This document shows, piece by piece, positions 22,701 to 36,378 of a stretch of DNA of 64,000 nucleotides. The notes under the pieces were generated by a model. That model made no database searches. It was not told the DNA's origin and saw only the letters and a list, made by a program, of their open reading frames with translations. Within the stretch, counting starts at the first letter, position 1. Every line of letters begins with the position of its first letter. This stretch comes from Dromaius novaehollandiae (lineage: Eukaryota; Chordata; Aves; Casuariiformes; Dromaiidae): NCBI RefSeq assembly GCF_036370855.1, contig NC_088101.1, forward strand, positions 71,526,559-71,590,558, in the 5' to 3' direction. Made by a program: the position numbers and the translations under genes.

Positions 22701-25700
22701 TAAAAAGCTCTGTACATGTAATCAATAATTTGTCTGGGGTAGCTAGGTGTACAGAGTATGTGTTGATGGGTTAACAGAAGAGGTCCCTTGAGAAAGCCAA
22801 GATTTCACTGATTATTCCATAATTAAAATTTACAAGTAGCTACATGGGGAAAAGACAGTAATGAAAAAGGTTTCTTTTGCCCTTTGTAGTCATTCTGTTT
22901 TTATAATACCTTTAAAATAAATTCCTGTTTTGAAATGATTTTGTGAGATCAATTCATAGATTTTGTTCATGTTCAAAATCTTTTTTTATTCATCCACTGC
23001 AGAAAGTCTGTGAATGTTATTCTACTTCTTGATATCAACCTAGTGCTGGAATGAAAGCAACCTATCTGATGCACCACATCTCACTCCTTCCCATAGGGAT
23101 GGGGCACTGATAAAGCTGTTTTGTTCTGTAGACCATGCTTTAATGGGCAGCTTATCCTAGTTTAGAGCAGCTTTGGAGTTTTCAGTAGCGCTAAAATGAG
23201 GATGCACTAGGGTCTCTTTGGGCTCAATTATACTTCAAGAAGCTATAAAATACTGTTTTAGGAAGGAATTGCGTAGCTCCGTGTATTTTGAAATCTGAGG
23301 TCAAAACATGACTAGAGCAAATAGAAAGAATTCCACCACTTTCCCTGCCAATTCTGGGGTCTGGCTGAAGGAAAGACTTTACAAAAGCAACAGGAAAGCC
23401 AGTTTCACCATGTGTATGATGCGCTCTTACACGAATCATTAGTGGAAGTGAGTTCAGACCATTGAACTTTTGTTAAGAAGGTGGTTTGCAGGCCAAATCC
23501 AGCAGCATCTGAAGTTTCTTTTTTTTCGATATTTTCTTCCTTTTCCTGTTCAGCCTCAAATGGTCAATCAAGAGTATTAAATAACTTTTTCTAAGTTATA
23601 GGCATAGGTCAGATATTCTTGTGAAGACTGTAAGATATCTGAGCAACCTTTGAGAACACCAACCATTTCTAATTCACCTGTGAGAATGGGCAGGGGACAT
23701 ACAGTCTCTACATGCTGACTTTGCACCTCCTGGAGAGATCTGAGAGGATGGCGAATGTCAGCTGCTAGTCTCCAAAAGATGGTGGTTCTTATCTTTCCCC
23801 TTCCCCCCTTCCTCCCCCCCTTCCTCCTTTCTCTCTCCAAACATGAGGCTTAGTAGATTTTCTGAGGTAATTTGGCCTGTGTTGTCATCAACATGCAGAT
23901 AATATTCAGTATCTATTAAATGATTGTTTAAAATATTGCATTAAATCATCTAGAACTTGGTTATAAAGGCTGTGGATAGGCAGTGTGGGGAGTGGTTATG
24001 TGAAGACTTTTTTACTAGATGCAGTTTCCAGCCCCTTTCCCAACCATAAAGGTAGTTAACTGGGGTGTAGGGTACTCTCCATCATCCTATGGGAGAAAAG
24101 CCCCAAATCCCCTGAAAGCATGAAGAAGGATGTAGGTTCGAGATTCCTATACAGTTGTTTAGGAACAAATAAAATTAAACATCAGTAAAATTTGTGTTTT
24201 TTATGTGATAATAACTGAGAAAAATGGTAATTTAAATTAGAATTAGAATTGTAATACCATAGTGTTGGCAATGGCGTTCTGATGTAGCTAAGAATTACTA
24301 CACTGCTTTTCATCTATTTTCAGAAAATGTTTTTATTTCAGTCTATCTGAACAGTGTTGAGTTCCTCTAAAAACGTCCTAAATATTTAGAATATTGCTGG
24401 TCCTCTGCAAGCCTGTAAAAATAAGTATTAATAACTAGTGTTTAGGATTATTCATTTCTTGGTTGATAACAATCTCCACATGGAGGAGCTGTAGAGTTAA
24501 AAATGATCCAAGGAAAAACAGTATTAACTTTTGAAAGAACAGTAGGATCAGAGGAATCACAACTTCTATTGGTCAACTGAGCAAACTTCAAGTCTATCTT
24601 AAATTCTTAGGGATGTGTGTCCTTTTAGTTTTTGCTAACTGTAACAAGTCCCACTAGAACTTGGAAAACGTGGTTCAAGAAACTTTCTTCTTTAATTGCT
24701 TCTATTTGCTGTGTATCAGAACATACTGATGTCAGTATAAACACACGAAAAAAGTGCAAATAAGATTTGTACATTCCCTTTGTCCTTTCTCTGTGTCTTC
24801 AGAGAGACTTTTGTCAGAAGTGAAAATGATGAAAGCTACCAACCCACCCAGTAGCTGTGAAATGCAGACATTCATAGTCATTCTTTTGACTTGCTGAGCT
24901 TTCAGCAGGGCTTTTCAGAGCCCTCTCCAGATGTGAGCTTGAGCCTTACAACCCTAGTGCATGTAAGGGGTGTTTATGCTATGCTTCAAGGATAACCTAA
25001 AGATTATGGAGGATAAGATTTGTGGCTGATCCTGTCAGTGCATAGGGCAGTCTCTGGTTGCCAGTGTAGCTTGTGGAGGTGTGGCCCAACAACACTTTTC
25101 CTGTGTAGCTGAAACAGCTTCTGCAAATGCAATGATTTAAATCAACAAAGAAACTGTCACAGCTGTGACTGTATCTCATTGTTGACTTGGCTGATACAAC
25201 TCTGTTGGTTTAGAGGCATGGAGTCAAGGTGGTATCAATGTAGCTTTGCCACCAATTTTTTTTGTGAAGAGCAAATTCTGGACATGGACTGATCTCTGTT
25301 GATTACTTTCTACCTGAAATACACTGAAATCAAAATTTCTCTTACATATTTGCAGGACTGGAGCCTCATGCATCATAAAGCCCCTTTTTTTCCATTTCTG
25401 GTTCCTGGTTTCCTTTTCTGGGAATCATTTGCTGGTTCCTGGTTTCCAGTGTCCTGCTATATATAAAAGGTGTACTCTAAATGAATGCTTATCCCATAGC
25501 AAGCTCTAGAGACATTCCACTGTACTTGGGACCAATCCTAAGAAACACAAAATTACCAGGCACTGATAAACTCATAAGAACTTTGGAGTATACTTTCTTA
25601 CAGTAGATCCATCTACTATCCTCTCTCCACACACATATATGTACACCTCTTATTTCAACAAATATACAAATAAAAGCATTAATGTTTATGTGACTGTAAT

Positions 25701-28700
25701 GGAAGGGGAAAAACTATTCAATAATATAGCATATTATATAGTAATATATATGAATACATTACTATATTTACTAGTACAGCTTGCTTTATTTATGGAACAG
25801 CTCTAAGCTTTACAGAAATTATCTTGAGAGTAGCCCAGAGCTATCGCTAATATCAAAGACACACTATTGAAAGTCCAGTTATTCTGGCCAGGATTGTATT
25901 AGAAAAAAACTAGAAAAGAAATCCAAGTTGCTTTGGCTTTTCAAAGTAAAAGCTAGAAAGGACAATTTCTCTAGCTTCCTTGAAAAAATACCACTGTTTG
26001 TGTCAGTTTGGGTCGGGGTGGTTTATAGAAGCCCAGAGACAACCTCAAAAAAAAAAAAAAAAAAGTGATGATGCAGCTAGGTCTTTCTAATATACCTCAT
26101 TTTGGCCTACACATACTCTGTCTTTAATTCCATTCATGTTGATTGTGTATCACTCTGCAAGCACATCAAGTTGTGGAAGAATTTTACCAATGATGTAAGT
26201 ATTTGAGATCTTCCAAACCACACGATAACTGTCAGTTGTTATTGGTCCACTTTAGTTATATAGGATCAGTTAATATTTTTGCTGTGTATACTTCAGAAAA
26301 AATAAAACAAATGCCTAAGTTGTCTCAAATTCTCATCAAGAAAAAACATCTTACCTTTACGAGCAGGTGGATTAGAACTAGAAGAGGGTCGAATCTCTCA
26401 TTTCTTAACCTAGTCTTGCTTTAGTAACTCCACCAGAGTTGCAGGTTTTTTAGTGCAAAGGCTTTTTTCAAGTATTCTTCTGAATAAGTGTATGGAGAAC
26501 TTTTTACTGCAATGCTTTAAAGAAATCAGATATTCATGACAACTGAAAGAATTTTTTTGGTTTGAGTGTTAAGCTCAGTGCTTATGGTAAATAGTGCTGC
26601 TAATAAGAAAGTCCCTTATATTCTAGTGGTACGTGTTTGATTATTTCATGTAATGTGTCAAATTCTTCCTTCTCATAAATATGCATGACTTGCCGTTACA
26701 CATTCCAGTCAAGTAGCCAACAGTAATTTACAATGGCGTCTTTTTATTATTTTACTCATTTTATTATTCTGTAAGAGAGTAATCCTTTGTCTGATTGTGT
26801 CTTTCAAGCTGTTCTGGTCAGACAGACAGGCTCTTGCATTGCTCTAAGCTATAAAAATCTTAGCAGGCTAAATAGTTCAGAAGGCAATTAGTCAATAGCT
26901 ACTTTCCCAGGGCTGCCAAAACAACCTGAGCATGCCCTGAATATAGTAAATCTGTGCTAACAAATCAACCAGCCAGCTCAGTCAAAACCACAGGATAATG
27001 AAATGATTGTACTTGGAGAATCTGTAGCCATAAATGATACCTTGCATTAAAGCCAAAAGTTAAGAAAATATGTAGAATTCAGGTGTTGATATTAAGTTCT
27101 TTTTGATATGGGAAAAAATATAAAACACAAATTTCTGTGTAGTATTTTACAAGACTTCTGAGATATTTTTTGCTTGATGAAATATATCCTTTGTATACTG
27201 TGAAAGCTGAATTCTAAAAAAGAGAGAAAAATTGTTTGTTTTTTTAGGAATTAACACTTCAAATTTCTGATTATCTCGTATTTAGAAAGAATAGCCTGTG
27301 AATGCTAGGATTTGTATCTATCTAATCCCACCTCTTCTTTGGTGACCTTGTAGTATTATCAGATGCAAGCATGGAGGGACCAAAATCTTAGGATCTGCTT
27401 ATATTGGGGTATGTTTTTCACGAACTCTTGCAGTAACAACCATCTTTGTTATTTAACGTGGTATCATTATTTAACATCCTGTATAATTGAGGGTAATCAC
27501 ATTTAGTTGGTAATGGCAATTGTTCTTTACATCTTCCTTGTGTTTGAAATGTTTCAAAATCAAGGTAACTTTCTCAGTTTGCTTCAACGTACTTTCACGG
27601 TAAAAATAAGGGACAGAGGGCATCTCAACTTCTTTTATCCTCATTTCAGTTTGGAGGGCTCCTCCTACCAAGGCTAAACAAACCCTGTCAACTGCAGTTG
27701 ACAATCAAAGTTTTTCTTCTTCTAGATACATATGGTCCACAAAATTCTCTTCATCACCACAGAGACACATTCCTAAATGGTTGTGCTCCGTCACTGGTTT
27801 GGATCTCCTTGGAGATCACATTTAATTTTATTTTTAATTGTATTTTTTATTTTTTTTTTTAATTTTTTTTTATTTTTCAAAACAAGCCAAGCCAAAGCAA
27901 GCTACGCAGCCAAGCTTAATCAATACTCTGCAGATCTGAAAAACAGGAACTTCTCCTTTTCTAACTGTATAGCTGAAGCAGTGTGATATTTTAAGTGTGT
28001 GTTCAATACGCAGCTAAGTAACGGATTAACAGCTGCTGACTGCCAGATATGAGCTGGGAGCCAGGAAAGGGCTAGACGTCTGCTCAACAGAGACTAAGCC
28101 TTGGCGGTAATGCATTTGAGGGTTTTTTTAACATGATGCAGCAAGTAACTGAATAGTGCTACAAGTAAGACCTGAATTCATAGATGAGTGAAAATAATAG
28201 TAAGAGTAGAGCTACAAATGATGGCCCATATGATTATGTTTATTTCACTATAAGATAACCACTGTATGAAGGAGTAGTGCTTACCTGACTTAGCAGTGTC
28301 ATGTGGATTCAGTCCTTAATGGAAATCTCCAAGCATCTGCAAATGGGAACCTCAGCATGACTAGAGTTTGGTGTAAAATAAGCAACTTACCTTACAGTGT
28401 GGTAAGGTCTCTTTTTTGTGATGTTATAATTAATGTACAACTGTCATGGTTTTTGTTGTTCTATGATTAACATTTGATTGAATTAGTTAGTTTTTGTTTC
28501 TTCTGTATTTGGGTGTTATGATGTCAATTTTCACCTGGATGATGTTCTGCTGAGTTCAGCTGTTAATTTTTGGCCACTTTGTGAAAGAATTGGGTACTGT
28601 AAAAGACACAGTGAAGAGGGAATCAGATGCCTTTGGCATCCTTACGAATTTAATTCTAGGTCAGAAGTGACTGAAAATTATTGTTTAACTGATGAGTTTT

Positions 28701-31470
28701 CTTCAGCCTTCTTTCAAATAGTTATGTGTCCATATAAAATAGTTAGCAAACAGATGTGAGTGCAGTGAAGTCACCACCATGTTTTAAATTAACTACCCTC
28801 TCCAGGAGAGACATCAATAGGTTATGGAGTATTTTTGTGAGGCACTGGTCATAGATGGTGAAAGAAAGGCTGATGTTGATGCCACTACCTATGTAAAACC
28901 TATTTTGTTGCTACTTAAGAAGGGTTCAGCATGTAAGACTGTCAGCTTACAGTCTTTCGTAGTTACTAGATCCACAGAATTAAAAATGAAATAAAGTTAA
29001 GAGTTCTTTGCCTGAATCTTGTTTACCTAGGAAAGTAAGTGAGGTGCCAGAGATCAACCCCAACCCATTGCCATACTAAACAGGATATCACACTTGGAGG
29101 TACAGGTATGACTGTCATATTTGTTAACATCCGTAGTCTTTCAGCAGATATTTTCAGCAAAGTAGTATGCCCCTACAGCTTCTGCATAATTACATTTATT
29201 AATTACCACTACATGGACAGACTAATCTGTTTTAATTATAGTAAGGATTGCATATTAATAATGCCTGCACCTATACACTGAAAATGTGATTTTCATATAT
29301 TGAGTGCATTCATCTACTTGAGGAGGAAACCTTGAATGCTAGTCACATGAAAAAAACCACTGGAAGTAACTGCAACTTCTTAACATCATCTGCTTAGGCA
29401 GGCTGGTAATTTTTAAAGGAACTCTAGGATATAGAGGGCTTAATGTCATTCTTCAGATCATGCAGCAAATTTTGAATATACACTATAAGTGAATATATAT
29501 TTATAAAGTGAGGTTTATAATACACATGCCTGATTGTGTTCTTTTAACAAAGTTTGCAAACTTACTCTAGAGAACTGCTGTCAAATTTGTTGTGCCAGGT
29601 GATGCAGTTCATCTTCTATCCTGAGAACACTAGCTGATGCAGTGAGTCACTCTCCATCAGAATTGCTTGAATGCTGCAGAATAGTACTCACAGACATTAA
29701 CTTGGTATGCAAGCAGTTGTTCACTTCCTCATGCTGGATTCATTTTAATTCACTCTACCTCAGCATTTGTGTGGAGAAAAACATCCTGGTGTCTACATGT
29801 GAGATCGACAAATAGCTGATATTCAAGTATGTAGCTGTATTTGTATGTAGTCAAGGGAGTTCACTGATCATTTACTATTTGTATTTAACTTTTTATTCAA
29901 TGGGGGAAAAAACTATTTATGAGCAAGAGCATCATGATGTCACACAGATAACACAACAAATAACTTGCAATTTTCAAATAATGCACCAATATAACTAATA
30001 AATAGCTTAAAAATAATTATCTGTATTAAAATATATATTTAGGGATAATATATAAGCAGCAATAAGGACTAACTGTAGAAAACAGTGTTCTTCCAGGTCT
30101 ATGAATCATATATTCATAGTTAGGAATAAGGATAAAAACTCCTCCTCTTTTTGCTTGAACAGAAGAAAGATACCAGCTGGATTTAATTACATCAGTTCTA
30201 ATGAAAATTAAAAATGCTCATTAACTACCCCATGTTTCAATCAAAAAGGCATCTGGGAAGGAAGACATCTTGGATAAAATTTTCAATAGAAAATTCACTT
30301 TGGAATTTAAATGTGCATGTATATAATTTTTAATTACTTCTTCTATGTGTTAATTTTGCCAAATGTTTTTTGTGCCTGTCTATCTATTTCAGCAGCTCCC
30401 CATAAATTTGATCTTGCCAAATTAGCTGTCCAGATTTGCTGTATGTTGCGTGGATCAGATTGAGCTGTCTTTAGATTATTAGTCTGCGCTGTTCCATGGC
30501 AGAATTGGGCACTTCATTTTACAGTCAAATAGGATTCCTGGTCTGCAAAGAGTAAGACTAAGGCATATTTTAAAATGTGTACAAAAGAAAGGGGGTTGGG
30601 GGGAGACACTGACTTTGGGACTCATGTTACAAGCAAGTTTTTACAGCAGTTTTTTTTACAGTTATGTGCTAATTAAATGTAACCAATTAAGAAACGAAGA
30701 TCCTAGTTTAATTTGGTGCACTTTCCTTTTATGATGAAAGTTGAGAAATCCAACTTACTGATCACCTGGTAATAATGATCACCCTGGTAGAGAGATTTAT
30801 TGGGCACAGTAAAAATAGGCACGGCATGGCCAGGCAGAAAAAGGGCAGTCATAAAACACTAGTTCGTGTTTAAAAGCAAACAAACAAACAAAAAAAAGGA
30901 ATTAAGGAATTCTAGGGACAGAACAGTAAGACTGCAGGACATCCAGGCCAGCCTCCATAGAATGAGACTATATTTTATGCACCTAAATAAATACATTTTG
31001 GTCTCCTGGGATTTAAAAAAAAATCTAAACAGGTTAGGCAAGAGGTCCAGCTGGCTCAAGACAGATGGTATTAAAAAATGTGATCACCCATATCAACAAG
31101 CAGTAGATTAGAGTTCTCTCCAGAAGCTTCTTTAGTCTAAAGACAGGAAGAGCTACCCTGTCCAATATGCCATGACCTCAGGGAGGGAGTATTAGATCTA
31201 CAGAGAGGTAAATCATCTCTTTCTCAACCGTTTCTCTCCCATTCTTCCCTATTTTGTGTGAAGTAGGAAGTCTACACTGATATGTCCCATTGATAGTGGG
31301 TCAGCTGAACAGAGATTGACATTAAAATATATTTTGGAAGGAAAAGGCAATTTTGGAAGTGGTGAGTGGTTGAGAGCTTAAGTATTTTCAATACGTTGTG
31401 ATTAATTTCACCAGTAAACAGTATTTTGTAAACATCAGTAAAAAGTCATTACAACACCATCTAATAAAAT
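19800..31470. other. Intergenic stretch, no gene recognised
   Basis: About 11.7 kb of mostly AT-rich DNA. Open frames (for example 21,235-21,624) have no signal peptide, domain pattern or homologue that I recognise. Visible items: A-run at 26,048-26,063; T-rich tract at 27,820-27,878; 16-bp direct repeat CTGGTTCCTGGTTTCC at 25,399 and 25,432; a possible MIR start near 21,155. Confidence 0.5.
27820..27878. repeat. T-rich low-complexity tract
   Basis: About 60 nt almost wholly T with scattered A, followed by 'aagccaagccaaagcaagc', a short degenerate repeat. Confidence 0.8.
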
Positions 31471-31489
31471 AATTATTACATTTGCTTTC

Positions 31490-31615
31490 CAGATAAAGAA
31501 CATCTGGCAGACTGACATCTCCTAGTGAACATCTGAGAGAGAGAATGTGGCGGAGCTAGGATAGGAATGCATCATTCCTAACTGTAAACCTTGTGCTCAG
31601 TCCCCTTGCCCATGG
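31490..31615 (-). mobile_element. MIR-like ancient SINE remnant
   Basis: On + it keeps reversed MIR landmarks: 'gtggcggagctaggatagg' (consensus 'gtggcagagctgggattcg') followed by 'ccttgtgctcagtcccc' (consensus 'ccagtgctct'). Confidence 0.5.
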
Positions 31616-33837
31616 TTTCTTGCATACTGCTTTGTAACCTTTCTCTCTCTACTTGTAGAAGTTGTTCAGCTGCACTAGGTTCAGGCAACTTCTTTGAAGA
31701 GACCCTAATAGTATTATTGATCTTATGAAAGAAAGTAGGCAATATCTTCAGAAGAAATAGAAAATATCTGGTCTGTATTTCATCTGCATTAGTTACATTT
31801 TCCAGGTTCTCTTGAAGCAGGAAAAAAGAAAATGGAGGAAGGAAAGGCAGGGGGAAGAGACCAGAAACAAAAAAGCTAGAAAGATGTTAAAAACTGAGGT
31901 CAGATCTGTCATGTTGGGTCACTGGAAGAAGTGGATTCACTGATGAGGGCGTGGGGATTGCAGACACCAAAGGTTAATATTTGTTTTCAGACTATAACAA
32001 ATGACATACAGGTTCCAGACCAGTCATGATCCTAGATCTCCTAGATCTATTTTAAGAGTATATTTTAAGAGTTGGGGGTTTTTTTTGGTGATATGTCCAA
32101 ACCAACCCCCTAATCAGCCATCCACAAATCAATTTATAGTGTGCTTACATAAGGCAATAAGGCATGGTAAAGACATACCTCAATTAGTGCCAGAACCTGA
32201 GGCAGTGTAACCACTTTGGCTTGATGCTGTCCCCAAAGTAATTAGCCTTGAAGAGATGCTTGTTAGTTTGGGCACATGGCCATGCTAATGCAGCTGCACT
32301 ATTCTGAGGATCCAAGCTAAACTCTCCAGACAATGCTGTATATACTATGTGGGGTTAGTTTAGGATTCCTGAGCAGGATAATCCCTTCTTTACTTATCTC
32401 TTACATTATCCCCATTCTCTGATTCCTATCCAATCTGAGGCACTGCTAAACATTTTCTGATCCCTGGATTATCTTTATTTCATTAGCCCTTGCTAGTGCT
32501 AACCACAAATCTTTCATATTTAGTGGAGTGTGGCAAATAATACCTCATGCCAGTCAGAGGTGCGCAATACAAATTTGGTGGCTGGACTTGGTTCGAAAGC
32601 ATCAGAGACAGCTGAACATACATAGATGGGTTAGCAGTTTGTTGTAGCACACTGATCAGACCCTTAGTTCAAGCATATGAAACTCCTTCCCCACTTGTAT
32701 CTGCTGTGCACATATTGCAGAACTACCCTTTTCCTCCTTTTTCTGGCTTCTGTTTTTTTTTACAGAAAGTTCAGTCTCCTCATCTCCAAAGCAGTCCAGA
32801 CAATGCCTTGCCTAGAGCTTTATGTCCTTTTCTCTCATTCCATTTATATCTAATGGGAAAGAGTGAAAGAGGAAGACCTGCCTATTTCTTGTACCAATGT
32901 CTACTTTCATCTCTTCTTACAGCCCACCTTTTATTCTTGGAAGTATTTCCCAAGCACATATAACAAATCTCACCTTTACTTCTCTCCAGTAAAACCACTT
33001 GAAACAACTTAGCTATAAAAGCACTAACTAATCTGTCCATTCTTTCAGGGCAGCCAGATCCCAGCTCTGAATGCACTACATTTTTATATTTATCTAAAGC
33101 TTGTACTTTGACTGTCATATTCTTTTTCAGGTTACCATGCATTAGACATGGTCCCATAATGTAGTCTTATAATGTAACCCACTTCTTTATATACATAGAA
33201 GCTGGCAGAGAGGCAGAAGCATAATCAGTTTTGTGCAGTCGATCCCAGCTCTTAGACCGTCACTCTTAGTCACTAATTCTGAAGGAGCTTGAATTTGTTT
33301 CTGTACTTTGTGGTTATGACCATCTCACTGTAATGAATGCTGTTCTTAGCAAAGGATGATCACCTGTTTTGATTTTAAAAAGTTCACCAATACATTTTTG
33401 TGAGAGGAGGTAAAAAAAAATGTCCCGAAGGTAATTTTAGAATGCTTCATGGAATGGATTTCATTTTATAAAGAATGAATAAACACTACTACCCAAATTC
33501 TACTAAACACAATAGTGTGCAAGTTGTTGAGGTCATTGCTAGATATAGCTTTTGGTGGCTGGGAAGGGTTTTTTTTTTTTTTAAAGAAGCTCAGGATTTT
33601 AGAATATTCTTATCATTGTGCTGAAAAAGAGAAGGACTTGGCAAAAGTAACATCTCATTTATGCAAACACACCTTGTCACCCCACTGTAGCTGGGTTTTT
33701 TTTGTTTTTTGTTTTTATTCTATGAATAAGAACTGGCATTTTTCCAAGGAGGTGTGGCAGAGGTACATGAACATGGCACTGAAGTATCGTATTGTGTTGT
33801 AATAATCTTGCTGGAGACCTGAAGGTGTGTCTCTGCC

Positions 33838-33845
33838 TATAAATA
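33838..33845 (+). promoter_or_regulatory. FGFBP1 TATA box (TATAAATA)
   Basis: A near-perfect TATA box about 31 nt before a short stretch that ends in a strong splice donor (TCGAG|GTATGT, exon end 33,935). GGTGTGG upstream (reverse CCACACC) fits a KLF/Sp1-type site, and TTGTGTTGTAAT resembles a C/EBP site. Mammalian FGFBP1 has an untranslated first exon, so this is the best promoter candidate. Confidence 0.5.
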
Positions 33846-33868
33846 CCACACTGCTTTTACAGCTAGCT

Positions 33869-33935
33869 CTGAGTCTTTTGAAGGAGCTGAGCTTCATCGT
33901 GAGTTGCATCTGGATAACTCCAAGTACTGTTCGAG
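33869..33935 (+). other. FGFBP1: Predicted FGFBP1 untranslated exon 1
   Basis: It starts about 30 nt after the TATA box and ends at the donor GTATGT (33,936). It pairs with the acceptor 'catttggaaaacag' ending at 35,280 to give a 1,345-nt intron. Exon 2 then starts 21 nt before the ATG. The transcription start is estimated from TATA spacing only. Confidence 0.45.
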
Positions 33936-34884
33936 GTATGTCTTTTAGTTACCTTACTTCTGCACTGTTCCACTTGAAACAGAACGTTACTGTCACATCA
34001 TTATTCATTTTAATCATATAAGTTACCATGTTTGCAATAGAACTTTAAATACCACATGGTGTTTTCTATAAAGATCAATTTATAGTGTTTTTTATGCAGT
34101 GAAAATCTCTGTGTATGGAATAAGGCATGAAGCATGTAAAATAAGAACTATGCAAAAGTGGGACCTGCTCACATCTACTGAATACCTATATTTTCAATAT
34201 TAGTAAATTTATGAAACTAAAGATATTTGCAGATAGGTGAATGCTGAATAGATACTATACTAGCATGCCATCACATGAATTTCTGCTTTCTTATACAGAA
34301 ATTTGGCTAAAGAAATGGCCAGGATGGAAACATCTGAAAACACATTTAGGGATCTGATCAACAAAATGCCGGATTTGAACCCTCTGCTATTATGGCATGC
34401 TCTGCCAGAGCTTTGATCCTGAAAGCTGCTTCATACAGAGAAACCTCTAAAGAAATGTGCTCTGTACAGATGCAAGGATCAGCTTGATAATAATTTGCTA
34501 ACTAGCTACGTTTCAAAACTGAAAAGTTTATATATTTGTTACTGGAGTTGGGTAGCTTTAGACATAGCCAAGTATATTGCAAGCATCTTCAAAAGCAAGA
34601 AGATGTTTATATTTGTTTAACAGTCAAAGCACTGAAGAATGTGTGAATAGTTACTCTTTTTCGTGTCCAAAAAGACTAAAATAATTTTGTCAATAGAAAT
34701 CTGAATTATTGGCATTACCAGTGAATAAAGACAATTTGCAAGAGGCCTAAGAAGTAATTTTGCTCAGCTTGAAACAAATGGCTTCCTTACTGTTTGATGC
34801 ACTTCTAAAGAAAAACCAAAGATTGGAGTTGAAACGGCTTACGTGCCATTCACAAAACCTTCAGGAGATGAGAGTTCATGGGAA

Positions 34885-34985
34885 CAACAGTTGCTTTATC
34901 TTATATAACTTCAGGCGTTCACCTGAGATAGGCAAGTCCCAGGTTCAAATTCCTTCTCTGACTGCAACAGAGATTTTTTTTAATT
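34885..34985 (+). mobile_element. Ancient tRNA-derived SINE-like remnant
   Basis: 'ttcacctgagata...aagtcccaggttcaaattcc' resembles the tRNA-like head of an old amniote repeat ('cactcacctgggatgt...agacccaggttcaaatccc'). The B box is GGTTCAAATTC. There is no tRNA fold around it, so it is not a tRNA gene. Confidence 0.4.
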
Positions 34986-35301
34986 GAGGTACCAACTGGG
35001 CAATAGCATGTCCTGGGAAAGAGTATCTTCTGTTGGAGCTATTCCATATTGCATGGATAATTAAGTAATTGGATCAAAAAGATATATTTCTCAAGAATAA
35101 TATGAAATGGCTCTAGAACCCAGAGATTATTTACACATAGGCCAGAGGATGTTGTCAGTAATGTCATTCTAATATGCTGTCAAAGAGCAGTGCAATTCTG
35201 TGACCAAAATACTGCAAGTATTCAGTCCAGAATTAAGTGAAAATATTTTAATATATATATTTTTTTCATTTGGAAAACAGATAACAAGCAAAACAAAGGC
35301 C

Positions 35302-36015
35302 ATGAAGATCAAAAGCTTTGGACTTGTTTGTGTTTTGATTCTGGTCTCTCAGATGCTACTAGCTAACTGCGAAAGTCAGAAGGAAAGAAAAAAAGAAAGA
35401 CAAGGTGTAGAAAAGGGTGGAAAAACCCAAGCTGAATCTAACCAACAGAACGAAAAGGGGAAGTCAAAAGGAGGAAAGGCATCACCTAAAGGCAAGTTTA
35501 AAACCAAAGAAAATGCTGAGTGCACCTGGGCAGTGGCTGACATCAATGCTGCTACTGTGCACATAGAATGCAAGAATGGTGAAAGCAAGTTCTGGTGCGA
35601 ATTCTCAGGAGACCCTTCCACCTGTCCACAGTATGCAGCAAACCAGAAATCCTACTGGAAACAAGTCTCCCGATCCCTAAAAAAACAGAAGCAGATCTGT
35701 CAAGACCCCAAAAGTGTCCTAAAATCTAAAGTTTGTAGGAAAGGCCCACAAAGTGCTCATCTCAAATTGACAAGCTCAAGCCTGCTAATATTAATGGGTC
35801 CTGTGAAAGTGAATGCAGCTCATCATGCAAAGGAAGGTGCACAGACTGCAGCCTCTGCTTCTGTGACTAAAAAGCAGCCAGAACAAAATTTCCAAGACTG
35901 TGTTGAAGATATAGATTATATCGATCAGAAAAAGGTGGCTGAGGAATACTGTCCAGAAAGCTTGCTCTCTTTCTGCAACTTTTTTATTGCAATGGTACAA
36001 GACAAAAAGTGCTGA
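35302..36015 (+). CDS. FGFBP1: FGFBP1, secreted FGF-binding protein 1
   Basis: A secreted heparin-binding carrier that frees FGFs (FGF2 and relatives) from heparan sulphate in the matrix. It is 237 aa (human 234). The start at 35,302 (AGGCCATGAAG) gives signal peptide MKIKSFGLVCVLILVSQMLL followed by ANCES. A strongly basic Lys/Gly/Gln-rich stretch follows at about residues 24-70 (ERKKER, GKSKGGKASPKGKFKTKE), probably for heparin binding. The first Cys cluster is AECTW, HIECK, FWCEF, STCPQ, QICQD and KVCRK, with YWKQVSRSL matching human YWKQVARNL. The C-terminal part CVEDIDYIDQKK, EYCPES, SFCNFF and MVQDKKC matches human CVEDPDMANQRK...IVQDTSC; the FGF2-binding site is mapped to this end in human. 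The in-frame Met at 35,200 lies before the splice acceptor at 35,280 and is rejected. The coding region is intronless. Confidence 0.97.
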   Translation: MKIKSFGLVCVLILVSQMLLANCESQKERKKERQGVEKGGKTQAESNQQNEKGKSKGGKASPKGKFKTKENAECTWAVADINAATVHIECKNGESKFWCEFSGDPSTCPQYAANQKSYWKQVSRSLKKQKQICQDPKSVLKSKVCRKGPQSAHLKLTSSSLLILMGPVKVNAAHHAKEGAQTAASASVTKKQPEQNFQDCVEDIDYIDQKKVAEEYCPESLLSFCNFFIAMVQDKKC

Positions 36016-36372
36016 GAAATGTTTGTAAAACTCTGAATCATGGAAATCTGGTTTCATCTAAGTTACTGCAAAACTATTCCAGATTTTATTCTCATGTTAC
36101 ATAGTGTATATAAGAAAAAAAGGCATACAGTTGTATATTTATGCATCTTTTCTGATTTTTGTATTTACAGAACAGACTACACTTGGCATAGTTGAAGATG
36201 TTATAGATTTATTTGCATATATATTGCTATGCAGGTGTTACCAATAGATGTTACATATTTGACATAAAGGTAAAGAAGTCCCTCTTTGAGCTGTGCTAGC
36301 CAAAGTGATGAATTCAGTGCTATGCACTTCTTGGTTGTGTACAATACTTTTGACCTAAAAACTACTAAGAAA

Positions 36373-36378
36373 AATAAA
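36373..36378 (+). terminator. FGFBP1 poly(A) signal AATAAA
   Basis: AATAAA 358 nt after the stop, followed within 25 nt by 'tctctctctttctctgtgttt', a T/GT-rich downstream element. Confidence 0.75.

Noticed and set aside
34920-34950. tRNA gene suggested by a B-box-like GGTTCAAATTC
   Set aside because: No cloverleaf stems around it; better read as a tRNA-derived SINE remnant.
35200-35301. In-frame upstream Met for FGFBP1
   Set aside because: It lies before a good splice acceptor (35,280), and the added residues are AT-rich intron translation.
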